This document shows, piece after piece, positions 27,363 through 35,507 of a DNA stretch of 64,000 nucleotides. Positions within the stretch are counted from its first letter, which is position 1. The number at the start of each line of letters is the position of its first letter. The notes beneath the pieces are model-generated. The model did no database searches. It was not told the DNA's origin and saw only the letters and a list, made by a program, of their open reading frames with translations. Source of the stretch: Sphaerospermopsis kisseleviana NIES-73 (GTDB lineage: Bacteria; Cyanobacteriota; Cyanobacteriia; Cyanobacteriales; Nostocaceae); NCBI RefSeq assembly GCF_002368075.1, contig NZ_AP018314.1, positions 2,660,807 through 2,724,806 on the forward strand, in the 5' to 3' direction. Made by a program: the position numbers and the translations under genes.

Positions 27363-27752
27363 CTACTTTTGAGCAGCAGTATATTGGGGATTTTTAGCGG
27401 CTACTTTCTCACTTATATAATCATAAGTTTCCCGAAAATTGGGAATAGCCCGTATTTCTAACCGACTACCGTTTTTCAGGGTAAGTACCATATCTCCCCA
27501 TAAACCTATGGCACGGGGAACTTTTACCACTTTGACTATTTCTGAATAAATTACGTCAGTGCGATCGCGTCCCATCCAACCACCCATCACAGCAACTCGC
27601 CGATCAGTGATTTTAAAACGTAACCATAACGCTCTAACTATCGCTCCAATAGTTAATGGTAAACCCACAACCGTTAGCCCAATCAATAAATTGAGAATCA
27701 AATCCCCAATATGGGGACCACCTTCATAATAAACTTCTTCACGAATACCCAT
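27363..27752 (-). CDS. PH-domain (DUF304-like) membrane protein
   Basis: A 129-residue protein. A hydrophobic pair of segments (GDLILNLLIGLTVVGLPLTI, GAIVRALW) precedes a bacterial pleckstrin-homology-like domain (RFKITDRRVAVMGGWMGRDR, then YSEIVKVVKVPRAIGLWGDM). It starts inside the end of rnpA (14-bp overlap) and precedes yidC, a conserved order in cyanobacteria, so it may take part in membrane protein insertion. The exact function is not known. Confidence 0.8.
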   Translation of the reverse strand: MGIREEVYYEGGPHIGDLILNLLIGLTVVGLPLTIGAIVRALWLRFKITDRRVAVMGGWMGRDRTDVIYSEIVKVVKVPRAIGLWGDMVLTLKNGSRLEIRAIPNFRETYDYISEKVAAKNPQYTAAQK

Positions 27753-28161
27753 TTATTACCTCTGCTTTTACCAACAACTGCTCTAATTCTTGCAGAAATT
27801 GTTGGCTTACGCACTCAGATTCTGCTGTCTTTGGCTTGACAATCACTACCAATCGCCATCCAGGTGATAACTTAGGCAATAATTGAGACAATGCGGCTGT
27901 AATTTGCCGTTTAATCCGATTGCGAACTACTGCTCTTTTACTGACTTTGGTGCTAATGGAAACGCCAATTTTTGTACTAGCTAAATCTTGACATTTAGTT
28001 AATTTTATGGTATCAGCGTCATTATCACTAGAAGTTTCTTGTGGACGTGACGGTTTTAAAGCTCTCAAAGTGAAATGAGAGCTATGACACCGAATTCCTT
28101 CCCGGAAAACCGCTTGGAAATCCTTGCGGGATTTTAATCTATATGCTTTGGGCAAAGCCAC
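27739..28161 (-). CDS. rnpA: Ribonuclease P protein component
   Basis: A 140-residue basic protein that assists the RNase P RNA in tRNA 5' maturation. Family features are LPKAYRLKSRKDFQAVFREG at the N-terminus and the RNR signature KVSKRAVVRNRIKRQITAAL. An insertion rich in Ser/Asp/Thr (about residues 43-63: SRPQETSSDNDADTIK) lengthens it beyond the 115-120 residues of E. coli. The start codon is GTG. It follows rpmH by 22 bp and overlaps the PH-domain gene by 14 bp. Confidence 0.95.
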   Translation of the reverse strand: MALPKAYRLKSRKDFQAVFREGIRCHSSHFTLRALKPSRPQETSSDNDADTIKLTKCQDLASTKIGVSISTKVSKRAVVRNRIKRQITAALSQLLPKLSPGWRLVVIVKPKTAESECVSQQFLQELEQLLVKAEVINGYS

Positions 28162-28183
28162 AGCTACTCTATTTGCTGGATGC

Positions 28184-28318
28184 CTAAACGCTTAAACGAT
28201 GACGACCTTTTTTTCTTCTGGCTCTAATTACTCTTCTGCCAGTTGGGCTTTGCATTCTAGCACGAAAACCAGAGGTTCTCTTTCTCTTCCGACAAGTTCC
28301 ACCCAATGTTCTTTGCAT
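28184..28318 (-). CDS. rpmH: 50S ribosomal protein L34
   Basis: A 44-residue ribosomal protein beginning [20 protein letters not shown] and ending [11 protein letters not shown], the full L34 pattern. It heads the conserved rpmH-rnpA-(PH)-yidC-khpB-yceD cluster. The promoter should lie within 28319-28450, just before an STRR tract. Confidence 0.97.
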   Translation of the reverse strand: MQRTLGGTCRKRKRTSGFRARMQSPTGRRVIRARRKKGRHRLSV

Positions 28319-28469
28319 TTCTTTGTCCTCTTAGGCGATTTTTATAAAAAGTCACAATCTGCTATCTTACCACTTTACAGGCAATAAGAGTACATTTCTG
28401 GATACAGTTTCTAGTGATTGGTGATTGGTGATTGGGGACTGGTGATTGGGAAAATACAAATAATTTGCT

Positions 28470-28512
28470 ACCTGTTACCTGTTACCTGTTACCTGTTACC
28501 TGTTACCTGTTC
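28470..28512. repeat. Heptamer STRR (CCTGTTA)
   Basis: Five copies of CCTGTTA followed by one CCTGTTC, head to tail; preceded at 28414-28450 by GATTGGT/GGGGACT heptamers. Confidence 0.85.
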
Positions 28513-28517
28513 CCTTG

Positions 28518-29024
28518 TTAATTGATGCTGATGAGCCAAGTACCTAAGTAGCGCAACATTGGTACATCTCCAGGGGAGAGGACTTGACAGTTAAAATGGA
28601 ACATTCCCCCAAAGGCAGGATTTTGCACGTTGGATAGCACTAACTCAACTTTACTACCTGCTGGTACTGGTTCTTCGGGAAATATCTCTATTATCCGTCC
28701 TTCTTTATTCCATTTAACTTCACTTAAAGGAACACTTTTTCCTTTAACTCTAACTTCAACCCTTTTAGTATCAAAACTGCCTTTGTAATAATCAGGGTAA
28801 GTAATGGCAAATTGGGCAACTGCCAATTTCATTTTTTTGGCGGGTAGTCTGAGTATATATCTATCCGTGGCGTTGGTTTGTCCACCAAAATCTAAAAGGA
28901 AGGGTAGTTGATTTTCTCCCTTAACACCGCTAAATAGTGTAAAACCTTGTTGTGCCAAACTGACAGCCGGAAAAGTCGTTAATAAACAACCAGTTACAGC
29001 TAAAGCAGAAAGTAAACGTCGCAT
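28518..29024 (-). CDS. DUF2808 secreted protein
   Basis: A 168-residue protein with a cleavable signal peptide (MRRLLSALAVTGCLLTTFPA, then VSLAQQ). The mature part carries the DUF2808 pattern, with YILRLPAKKMKLAVAQFAIT YPDYYKGSFD, VEVRVKG, IEIFPEEPVPAGSKVELVLS and NPAFGGMFHFNCQV. This family is widespread in cyanobacteria and predicted to be extracytoplasmic; function unknown. Confidence 0.85.
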   Translation of the reverse strand: MRRLLSALAVTGCLLTTFPAVSLAQQGFTLFSGVKGENQLPFLLDFGGQTNATDRYILRLPAKKMKLAVAQFAITYPDYYKGSFDTKRVEVRVKGKSVPLSEVKWNKEGRIIEIFPEEPVPAGSKVELVLSNVQNPAFGGMFHFNCQVLSPGDVPMLRYLGTWLISIN

Positions 29025-29705
29025 AGTTAGGCTTCCTCTAAATAAATATTATTTCTGAGCTCTCTGTAATCTTCAGTAACAGTCTTGTTAGTATTCTTAA
29101 CTAAACTTTACTACTTTATACTTAATCATAGACGAAAAATGAAAATAAAAGTGCCAAAAGTACATTTTTACTCTGAAGATGTGACAATCAGGCAAAAATA
29201 AGGCTTAACCCTATGGTGTGGGATGTGGGGTGTAAAGTTTTTCTTTGTTTGTGTTGCAGATTGTATAGAGATGTTGAGTAAAATAACATTTTTTTGATAA
29301 AAGTTGAAAAAAGTTTTTGCCGATCGCTCCTTAAATTACAATCAATCAATTGTTGAGACTCAACCTTTGTATATTCTGAATCCTGACAAAATCGTGCAGT
29401 TAAGTAGAAAATATCAAACTTACCCAATTTAAGTATGGCAGAAAGTAGAAATTAAATTGCACAATCCCGAAAATAATCTGAAGACATAGATATAACATCA
29501 AAAAATGCACATAAGATGTGCAGTAACCACAACAGTTGAGAACCATCTAGATCATATTTGCCAATAGCAAAAATGCTTTACACAAGGGTTCAAGACAAAG
29601 TTCATGGTTCATGTTGCATTAGTTGTATCAGTTTATTAAAGACGTACATCAATAAATAGCTAAAAATAGCTAACAAATATTAAGTATTTATCTCTAGGAG
29701 ATTGC
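29025..29705. other. Long intergenic region upstream of pntA
   Basis: 680 bp, AT-rich. A 79-codon minus-strand ORF (29188-29427) has no recognisable family or good start signal and is probably chance. The region should contain divergent promoters for DUF2808 and pntA; I see no clear hairpin or known operator. Just before pntA is a good ribosome site (AGGAG, 5 nt before ATG). Confidence 0.6.
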
Positions 29706-30860
29706 ATGAAAATAGCAGTAGCTAAAGAAATAGAAGTTTGTGAACGTCGGGTATCATTAATTCCTGACATTGTAGCCAAATTAATCAAACAAGGATTAGA
29801 AATTTATGTAGAAACTGGTGCGGGAGAAAAAGCATTTTTTACTGACGCTGACTATGAAGCAGCAGGAGCGAAAATAATTAGTGATCCTGCTACATTATGG
29901 GGTGAAGCAGACATAATGTTAAAAGTCAGTCCACCCCAAGAAAGAGAAGATGGACGTTCTGAAATAGACTTACTCAAAACTGGATCTGTTTTAATCAGCT
30001 TTCTCAACCCATTAGGAAATCCCCAAATAGCGCAAAAATTAGCACAACGGCAAATTACAGCTTTAAGTATGGAATTAATCCCCCGTACTACCAGAGCGCA
30101 AAGCATGGATGCTTTATCTTCCCAAGCATCACTATCAGGGTATAAAACCGTACTTTTGGCAGCAGCAGCATTACCAAAATATTTTCCGATGTTAACCACT
30201 GCTGCCGGTACTATTGCCCCTGCTAAAGTATTTATTATGGGTGCAGGTGTAGCAGGTTTACAGGCGATCGCCACTGCAAGGAGACTAGGAGCAGTAGTAG
30301 AAGCCTTTGATATTCGTCCAGCCGTCAAAGAAGAAGTACAAAGCTTAGGGGCGAAATTCGTGGAAGTTAAATTAGAAGAAGAAACCGTTGCAGCAGGTGG
30401 TTACGCAAAGGAAATATCGGAAGACAGCAAAAAACGCACCCAAGAATTAGTTGCTGAACACGTCAAAAATTCCGATGTAGTCATTACCACCGCCCAAGTA
30501 CCAGGCAGAAAAGCACCCATCCTAGTTACAGAAGAGATGGTAAAAGCCATGAAACCCGGTTCTGTAATAGTAGACTTAGCAGCAGAACAGGGTGGAAACT
30601 GTGCTTGTACCGCACCGGGTAAGGATATTGTTTGGAACGGTGTAACAATTATTGGACCAATTAATTTACCTTCATCCATGCCTGTACACGCTAGTCAATT
30701 GTACTCTAAAAATATTACTGCATTAATGCAGTTATTGATTAAAGATAAAACGTTACAGGTGAATTTTGCCGATGATATTGTTGATGCTGCTTGTGTTACT
30801 TATGGTGGTGAAATTAGAAATCAACGGGTGAAGGATGCTTTGCAAGCTGTTGTGGTTTAG
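29706..30860 (+). CDS. pntA: NAD(P) transhydrogenase alpha subunit, part 1 (NAD-binding)
   Basis: Domain I of the proton-translocating transhydrogenase, which exchanges hydride between NADH and NADP at the membrane. The 384 residues show MKIAVAKEIEVCERRVSLIP (alanine-dehydrogenase-like N-terminus), the Rossmann motif IMGAGVAGLQAIATARRLGA and RKAPILVTEEMVKAMKPGSV. In cyanobacteria the alpha chain is split: this soluble part is followed, 162 bp later, by the membrane part and PntB. An AGGAG site precedes the ATG. Confidence 0.96.
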   Translation: MKIAVAKEIEVCERRVSLIPDIVAKLIKQGLEIYVETGAGEKAFFTDADYEAAGAKIISDPATLWGEADIMLKVSPPQEREDGRSEIDLLKTGSVLISFLNPLGNPQIAQKLAQRQITALSMELIPRTTRAQSMDALSSQASLSGYKTVLLAAAALPKYFPMLTTAAGTIAPAKVFIMGAGVAGLQAIATARRLGAVVEAFDIRPAVKEEVQSLGAKFVEVKLEEETVAAGGYAKEISEDSKKRTQELVAEHVKNSDVVITTAQVPGRKAPILVTEEMVKAMKPGSVIVDLAAEQGGNCACTAPGKDIVWNGVTIIGPINLPSSMPVHASQLYSKNITALMQLLIKDKTLQVNFADDIVDAACVTYGGEIRNQRVKDALQAVVV

Positions 30861-30879
30861 TTTTGAGGATTTTTTAGGG

Positions 30880-30935
30880 ACGAACCGCAAAGAACGCAAA
30901 GTACACGTTCACCGAAGGTGTTCCCGAAGGGTAGG
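30880..30935 (+). repeat. Dispersed repeats in the pntA leader spacer
   Basis: GAACCGCAAAGAACGCAAAG-type repeat followed by a 33-bp element (30903-30935) that is the exact reverse complement of 13908-13940. Confidence 0.75.
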
Positions 30936-31022
30936 AAAGAGTGTTAGAGAGAGATTTTCCGTTTGTTCTCTAAATTCTCTCTGCGTCTCTGCGTGAGCTA
31001 ACAATTTAACATCTTAAATAAC

Positions 31023-31316
31023 ATGAATGAAACTTTACTAGCGGCTTTATTTGTGCTTGTTTTGGCTTCTTTTATCGGCTTTGAAGTCATTAACAAAGTT
31101 CCCCCGACTCTTCACACTCCTTTGATGTCGGGTTCTAATGCTATCTCTGGCATTTCGGTAATAGGTGCAATTCTCGCTGCGGGGGAGAGAAACACCAATT
31201 TATCAGTAATTCTCGGTTTAATTGCGGTGATATTGGCAATGGTTAACGTTGTCGGTGGTTTTTTGGTTACAGACAGAATGCTGCAAATGTTTAAAAAGAA
31301 GGATGTTAAAGCATGA
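31023..31316 (+). CDS. pntA2: NAD(P) transhydrogenase alpha subunit, part 2 (membrane)
   Basis: A 97-residue membrane protein, the dII part of PntA, with three hydrophobic helices (LLAALFVLVLASFIGFEVIN, then SGISVIGAILAAG and VILAMVNVVGGFLVT). The motif HTPLMSGSNAISGISV is typical of this subunit. Its stop codon overlaps the pntB start by 4 bp, so the two are translationally coupled. Confidence 0.94.
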   Translation: MNETLLAALFVLVLASFIGFEVINKVPPTLHTPLMSGSNAISGISVIGAILAAGERNTNLSVILGLIAVILAMVNVVGGFLVTDRMLQMFKKKDVKA

Positions 31317-32716
31317 ATACTTTTATGCCTACTGGGATTCAGCTAACTTATTTAGTAGCTGCATGTTTATTTATCTTTGGGTTAAAAAAGCTAGGTTCTC
31401 CTGCAACTGCACGTAATGGTAATGTGATTGCTGCGGTGGGAATGTTATTAGCTGTGGTTGCCACTTTATTAGATCAGCACGTATTAAATTACGAGATGAT
31501 CTTAGTGGGTTTAGTCATTGGTTCTATTATTGGGGCTGTGGCAGCTTACAAAGTGCAAATGACGGAAATGCCCCAAATGGTAGGTTTACTTAACGGTTTG
31601 GGTGGTGCATCTTCCGCACTTATCGCTGTGGCAGAGTTTTGGCGGTTATTAGATGCTTCTCAACCTATCACCCTCGCTGTCAACATCTCTATGTTATTGG
31701 ATGTGTTGATCGGTGGTGTGACGTTAACCGGTAGTTTTCTGGCTTTTGCTAAGTTGCAAGGTTTGGTTAGTGGTACTCCTATTACCTTTCCTTTGCAACA
31801 ACCTGTTAACCTCTTGCTTTTAGGTACATACTTGGCTGGAAGTGCCTATTTAATCATGTCACCGGATAGTTTACCCGTGTTTTTAGCGGTGGTGGCGGTT
31901 TCTTTGGTGTTGGGGGTAATGTTTGTATTACCCATTGGTGGCGGTGATATGCCCGTTGTAATTTCGCTGTTAAACTCTTTATCAGGGGTTGCTGCGGCGG
32001 CGGCGGGTTTTGTGGTGATGAACAATATGTTAATCATCGCCGGTGCTTTGGTGGGTGCTTCGGGTATCATCCTTACCGAAATCATGTGTAAGGCCATGAA
32101 CCGGTCGTTATTCAGTGTGTTATTTAGTGCTTTTGGTTCTGTAACTACTGCCAGTGGTGGAGGTGTTGCGGGTACAAGTAATCAAACTGTTCGCAGTATA
32201 GATCCTGAAGAAGGGGCGATGATGTTAGGTTATGCCCGTTCTGTGGTGATTGTACCAGGTTATGGGATGGCAGTTGCTCAAGCACAGCATAGCGTCCGGG
32301 AGTTGGCAGATCAACTAGAACGCATGGGTGTGGATGTGAAATATGCGATACATCCGGTTGCGGGGAGAATGCCGGGACACATGAATGTATTATTGGCGGA
32401 AGCTAATGTACCTTATACGCAGTTATATGATATGGAGGATATTAATCCCCAGTTTGAACAGGCTGATGTAGCGTTAGTGATTGGTGCTAATGATGTGGTG
32501 AATCCTGCGGCGCGTAGTGATGCGAATAGTCCGATTTATGGAATGCCGATTTTAGAAGTTGATCGGGCGAAGCAAACTATTGTGATTAAGCGTGGTATGA
32601 GTGCGGGTTTTGCTGGTGTGGATAATGAGTTGTTTTATAAGGATAAGACGACTATGTTGTTTGGTAGTGCTAAGGATATGGTGGCTAAGTTGGTTAGTGA
32701 GGTGAAGCAACTGTAA
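31313..32716 (+). CDS. pntB: NAD(P) transhydrogenase beta subunit
   Basis: A 467-residue protein. The first 260 residues form the membrane channel (LLNGLGGASSALIAVAEFWR; PIGGGDMPVVISLLNSLSGV), and the C-terminal third is the NADP-binding dIII (VVIVPGYGMAVAQAQHSVRE, ANDVVNPAARSDANSPIYGM). Complete in length and motifs. Co-transcribed with the two alpha parts. The spacer after it holds no convincing terminator. Confidence 0.96.
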   Translation: MNTFMPTGIQLTYLVAACLFIFGLKKLGSPATARNGNVIAAVGMLLAVVATLLDQHVLNYEMILVGLVIGSIIGAVAAYKVQMTEMPQMVGLLNGLGGASSALIAVAEFWRLLDASQPITLAVNISMLLDVLIGGVTLTGSFLAFAKLQGLVSGTPITFPLQQPVNLLLLGTYLAGSAYLIMSPDSLPVFLAVVAVSLVLGVMFVLPIGGGDMPVVISLLNSLSGVAAAAAGFVVMNNMLIIAGALVGASGIILTEIMCKAMNRSLFSVLFSAFGSVTTASGGGVAGTSNQTVRSIDPEEGAMMLGYARSVVIVPGYGMAVAQAQHSVRELADQLERMGVDVKYAIHPVAGRMPGHMNVLLAEANVPYTQLYDMEDINPQFEQADVALVIGANDVVNPAARSDANSPIYGMPILEVDRAKQTIVIKRGMSAGFAGVDNELFYKDKTTMLFGSAKDMVAKLVSEVKQL

Positions 32717-32869
32717 AAAATAGTTTTAGATATTTAACTTGCCTTGGGTTTTGATATTCCTGTGGCAAGTTTACTAGGCAATTACTATGAGCTTATCTGG
32801 CTAACGCACAATTTAAAACGGCTATTAGTATTTTACTAATTGCTTTTACCCTAAGCCATTACAACAATT

Positions 32870-33262
32870 TTAATCTGTTTGAGGATAAGGAATTATTGAC
32901 GATAATATACTAATTACTTCAGTAACAAATTCAACTGAAACTTTTTCAATAAATTTAGCTTTTCTTGCTTTCCAGTCAACACTTTTAATATGATCTGCTA
33001 AAACAAAACCTGTAGTGTTTATACCGTTAGGTACAGGAACTTCAAAAGCATAACCTTTTGTACTGTTAGTTATTGGGCAAACTATAGCAAGACCGAAATC
33101 ATTATATATCATAGGAGAAATAATTAAAGCGGGGCGATTACCAGCTTGTTCATGACCCGCTTGAGGGTCGAAATATAGCCATACAATATCGCCCCGATCT
33201 GGTACATAGACATTACTACCAGACTTCCTTACCGATTGGTTCACCCCAGTCACTTTCACCAT
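32870..33262 (-). CDS. MazF/PemK-family mRNA-interferase toxin
   Basis: A 130-residue toxin. It shows VYVPDRGDIVWLYFDPQAGH, EQAGNRPALIISPMIYNDFG, LAIVCPITNSTKGYAFEVPV and FVLADHIKSVDWKARKAKF, the full CcdB/MazF fold with the RPALI and conserved SxDW segments. It looks intact. The start ATG at 33262 lies 47 bp inside the 3' end of the upstream antitoxin gene; GTG starts a few codons later are possible. The partner is unusual (see the 33216-33995 entry). Confidence 0.9.
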   Translation of the reverse strand: MVKVTGVNQSVRKSGSNVYVPDRGDIVWLYFDPQAGHEQAGNRPALIISPMIYNDFGLAIVCPITNSTKGYAFEVPVPNGINTTGFVLADHIKSVDWKARKAKFIEKVSVEFVTEVISILSSIIPYPQTD

Positions 33263-33995
33263 GAGAATTGTTAGGAGTCATTTTTGCTAAGAACTCCTCC
33301 AAATTATACCTCTTACATGGTGCTTTTGCCTGGTAACTAGGATTATTGTCAGAGTTATTAGAAACTATTTGCTCATATTTATTTATTAAGTGAGGCAAAC
33401 GTACATTTACATCAGAATCACTTAATACATGAAAAAGAGAACTCTTGAATTTCAAAAATGAATCTTCGTGTTTTTCGCAAATAGCTTGAGAAATACCAAA
33501 TTCAGATAAAGAATATCGTCTTTGAGACAATAATTCTTTGATATAACCAAACAAAATTAAGTCTTGAAGCTTATCAGTGAGATAGTTCCAGTAGTTCTCT
33601 ACGATTCTAGATTGAACATAATTAATTTCCGAAACTCTTTCTATAAACTTCTGAAAAGCCATGTCCAAGAATTTTTTTTCAAGGACGTAACTACGTTTTG
33701 ATTTATTTTCAGAATCATCAGCAGGAATACGTTCAGCAAGCTCCTTGATTTGTGAACCTGTGATACAAAGCTGTTCTTGAAGCTCGACCAAAATCATAAA
33801 TTCTTGGAGAGCCTCAGAGAGCTTAGATTTTACTTGATCTATGTTTATGCCTTGACGTTGTGCAATATTTCCAAGAAATTCATAAAATTCAGCATTGGAA
33901 GAGTCACAGGCTAAACACTGCTCTAAAAATGATTGAGCTTCTTCAAGCCGAAATTCTTCAAAATAATCAGGTTTGATAGCCTCTAGGATACTCAT
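33216..33995 (-). CDS. Chimeric MazE-like antitoxin: TPR/helical domain fused to a MazE toxin-binding tail
   Basis: About 259 residues from the ATG at 33995 (a GTG lies three codons upstream). The C-terminal 31 residues, RYNLEEFLAKMTPNNSHGES DWGEPIGKEVW, match the toxin-neutralising tail of cyanobacterial MazE antitoxins and end exactly as they do, and the gene overlaps mazF by 47 bp in the usual order. The expected AbrB-type DNA-binding domain (about 45 residues) is absent. In its place are about 230 residues: a TPR-like start (EEAQSFLEQCLACDSSNAEF) and long helices (QEFMILVELQEQLC, EKKFLDMAFQKFIERVSEIN). Fusion by rearrangement or a true alternative regulator domain are both possible. Confidence 0.7.
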   Translation of the reverse strand: MSILEAIKPDYFEEFRLEEAQSFLEQCLACDSSNAEFYEFLGNIAQRQGINIDQVKSKLSEALQEFMILVELQEQLCITGSQIKELAERIPADDSENKSKRSYVLEKKFLDMAFQKFIERVSEINYVQSRIVENYWNYLTDKLQDLILFGYIKELLSQRRYSLSEFGISQAICEKHEDSFLKFKSSLFHVLSDSDVNVRLPHLINKYEQIVSNNSDNNPSYQAKAPCKRYNLEEFLAKMTPNNSHGESDWGEPIGKEVW

Positions 33996-34227
33996 TTGCA
34001 ACACCTACGCTGAAAAAGCGCATTATTGTTTTAGTCTGTTTTACCTTGTTCCACTTTATCCTAGCTTGTCTTACGCTAAATATCAAGACTACTGAATATA
34101 AAAATACCATATTTACCTAAGTAGGCGTTTCCTTCTTCCTGTACGTGAAGTCAAACGATGATGTTCAGGATTTGATTGTAATATTTGGGGGAGTAATTGC
34201 GATCTTTCTCCTCTTCCTTCGTGTTCT

Positions 34228-34748
34228 TTGCGTCTTCGTGGTTCGTTAAAAAAGGATGCTGGGGAAAATGTGCGATCCTCTGTGTCCTATGTGTCTCTGT
34301 GGTTCGTTAAAAAAAGAATGTTTGGGAAGTTGAGGGGGTGCGATCGCTATTTGGGAAGTTGGAGGGGTGGGATCGCTCTTACTCTGTGTTCTCTGTGTCT
34401 CTGTGGTTCGTTTCAAAAGAGATGTTGGGAAGTTGAAGGAGTGCGATCGCTCTTTCTGTGTGTTCTCTGTGTCTCTGTGGTTCGTTAAAAAAAGAATGTT
34501 TTGGAAGTTGAAGAGGTGCGTTAGCGAAGCTTACCGAAGGTATCGCTATTTTGGGAAGTTGGAGGGGTGCGTTAGCGAAGCTTACCGAAGGTATCGCTGT
34601 TTGGGAAGTTGGAGGGATGCGTTAGCGAAGCTTACCGAAGGTATCGCTGTTTGGAAGTTGAAGGGATGCGTTAGCGTTAGCTTACCGAAGGTATCGCTGT
34701 TTGGGAGTTGAGGGGGTGCGATCGCATAGGTTATTGTAGGCGATCGCT
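34228..34748. repeat. Degenerate tandem array of about 50-bp units carrying HIP1 or split-HIP1 sites
   Basis: Between 34228 and 34495 units built from CTGTGTCTCTGTGGTTCG and TTGGGAAGTTGGAGGGG end in GCGATCGCT. From about 34500 to 34710 four units of about 50 bp have GCG and ATCGCT separated by a 21-bp insert (TTAGCGAAGCTTACCGAAGGT). The last unit reverts to GCGATCGC. Open frames through it are by-products of the repetition. Confidence 0.8.
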
Positions 34749-34755
34749 ATAATAT

Positions 34756-35097
34756 TTAAGCAATAGCAAATTCAGTATATTTCCTTTCATCAGGAGGATG
34801 AAAAGCTAAAACAATATCAAGATTAGAAATACCTAACCTCATCAACTCATTAGCTATTCCTTCCTCAGTCCAATCTTCTTCAATCCAAATTTTATCATTT
34901 TTAATTCTGACATTAACTTGAATATTATTTGTTCTTTTCTTACCATCCCAACCCAAAAAACACCAAATGTAGTGATAGTTATTATCATCAAAAACCAAAC
35001 AACTTTCATCAGTTAAATTTGTTGCACCAGAAACCCAATTATGATATTCTGTGAGAACTTGTTTAATTGCTATTTGATATTTTTCTACTTTATCCAT
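34756..35097 (-). CDS. xisI: XisI-like protein (fdxN-element excision controlling factor)
   Basis: A 113-residue protein with MDKVEKYQIAIKQVLTEYHN, LVFDDNNYHYIWCFLGWDGK, IWIEEDWTEEGIANELMRLG and the terminal AFHPPDERKYTEFAIA, which is the XisI pattern. XisI with XisH was described as needed for excision of the fdxN element during heterocyst development, but scattered xisHI pairs occur without that element and may act as accessory or TA-like pairs. The start overlaps the end of the xisH relic by 13 bp. Confidence 0.9.
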   Translation of the reverse strand: MDKVEKYQIAIKQVLTEYHNWVSGATNLTDESCLVFDDNNYHYIWCFLGWDGKKRTNNIQVNVRIKNDKIWIEEDWTEEGIANELMRLGISNLDIVLAFHPPDERKYTEFAIA

Positions 35098-35318
35098 TGT
35101 AATATTTCCTCCTTTTCTACATTCACGACAATGATCAAAATTTGATTTAATTGGACAATCTCTTTAATTGAATCTCTTGTAAAAAAGTTTTGATATGTAC
35201 TTTCTTTAATAGCCAAATAAATTGTATAGTCTGGTTCTGTGAGAGTAATTAAATTACGATATAAAATATATTGCCCTAAAGCTATTTCAAAATCTCTCAT
35301 GGGAGAAGGACTAAGAAA
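35085..35318 (-). pseudogene. xisH: XisH, N-terminally truncated
   Basis: The readable frame FLSPSPMRDFEIALGQYILY continues RNLITLTEPDYTIYLAIKES and ends EKEEILQWIK, matching the C-terminal half of XisH (about 138 residues when complete). Upstream of Phe (35318) comes a TAA within a dispersed repeat at 35320-35347, and no further XisH sequence is found. The first half, which holds the presumed catalytic nuclease-like residues, is missing. An internal ATG at 35300 could give 71 residues. Confidence 0.85.
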
Positions 35319-35319
35319 A

Positions 35320-35347
35320 CGTTAGCGAAGCTTACCGAAGGTATCGC
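35320..35347. repeat. Solo copy of the HIP1-splitting repeat at the xisH break
   Basis: CGTTAGCGAAGCTTACCGAA followed by GGTATCGCT: the same unit that splits HIP1 in the array at 34500-34710, here exactly where xisH similarity stops. Confidence 0.8.
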
Positions 35348-35453
35348 TTTACCAAAACAATAAAAACCTCAATCAGATATTGACAATTAATAAATCAGAA
35401 GATAATATAAAGGTAGGCATAGCCTGGGGGTAGTCGTATGACTGCCGCATCAT

Positions 35454-35482
35454 AAACCGCTCGCGTAGCGGTTTTGTTGTTT
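35454..35482 (+). terminator. Terminator-like hairpin
   Basis: AAACCGCT (35454-35461) and AGCGGTTT (35467-35474) form an 8-bp stem with a CGCGT loop, followed by TGTTGTTTTT on the plus strand. No plus-strand gene precedes it, so it may simply be a mobile palindrome. Confidence 0.4.
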
Positions 35483-35507
35483 TTAGGGGCTATCAAAGCA
35501 ATAATAC

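Noticed and set aside
29188-29427. 79-codon minus-strand ORF upstream of pntA
   Set aside because: No recognisable motif, poor start context, located in a regulatory spacer.
32736-32771. AACTTGCC ... GGCAAGTT hairpin after pntB as terminator
   Set aside because: The loop is long (20 nt) and no T-run follows.
34500-34710. The regular array looked at first like a CRISPR
   Set aside because: Repeats and spacers are not separable (the whole 50-bp unit is repeated), there is no unique spacer and no cas gene nearby.
34228-34711. Open frames of 86 and 114 codons in the repeat array
   Set aside because: They are by-products of tandem repeats with periods that keep frames open; the translated text is only repetition.
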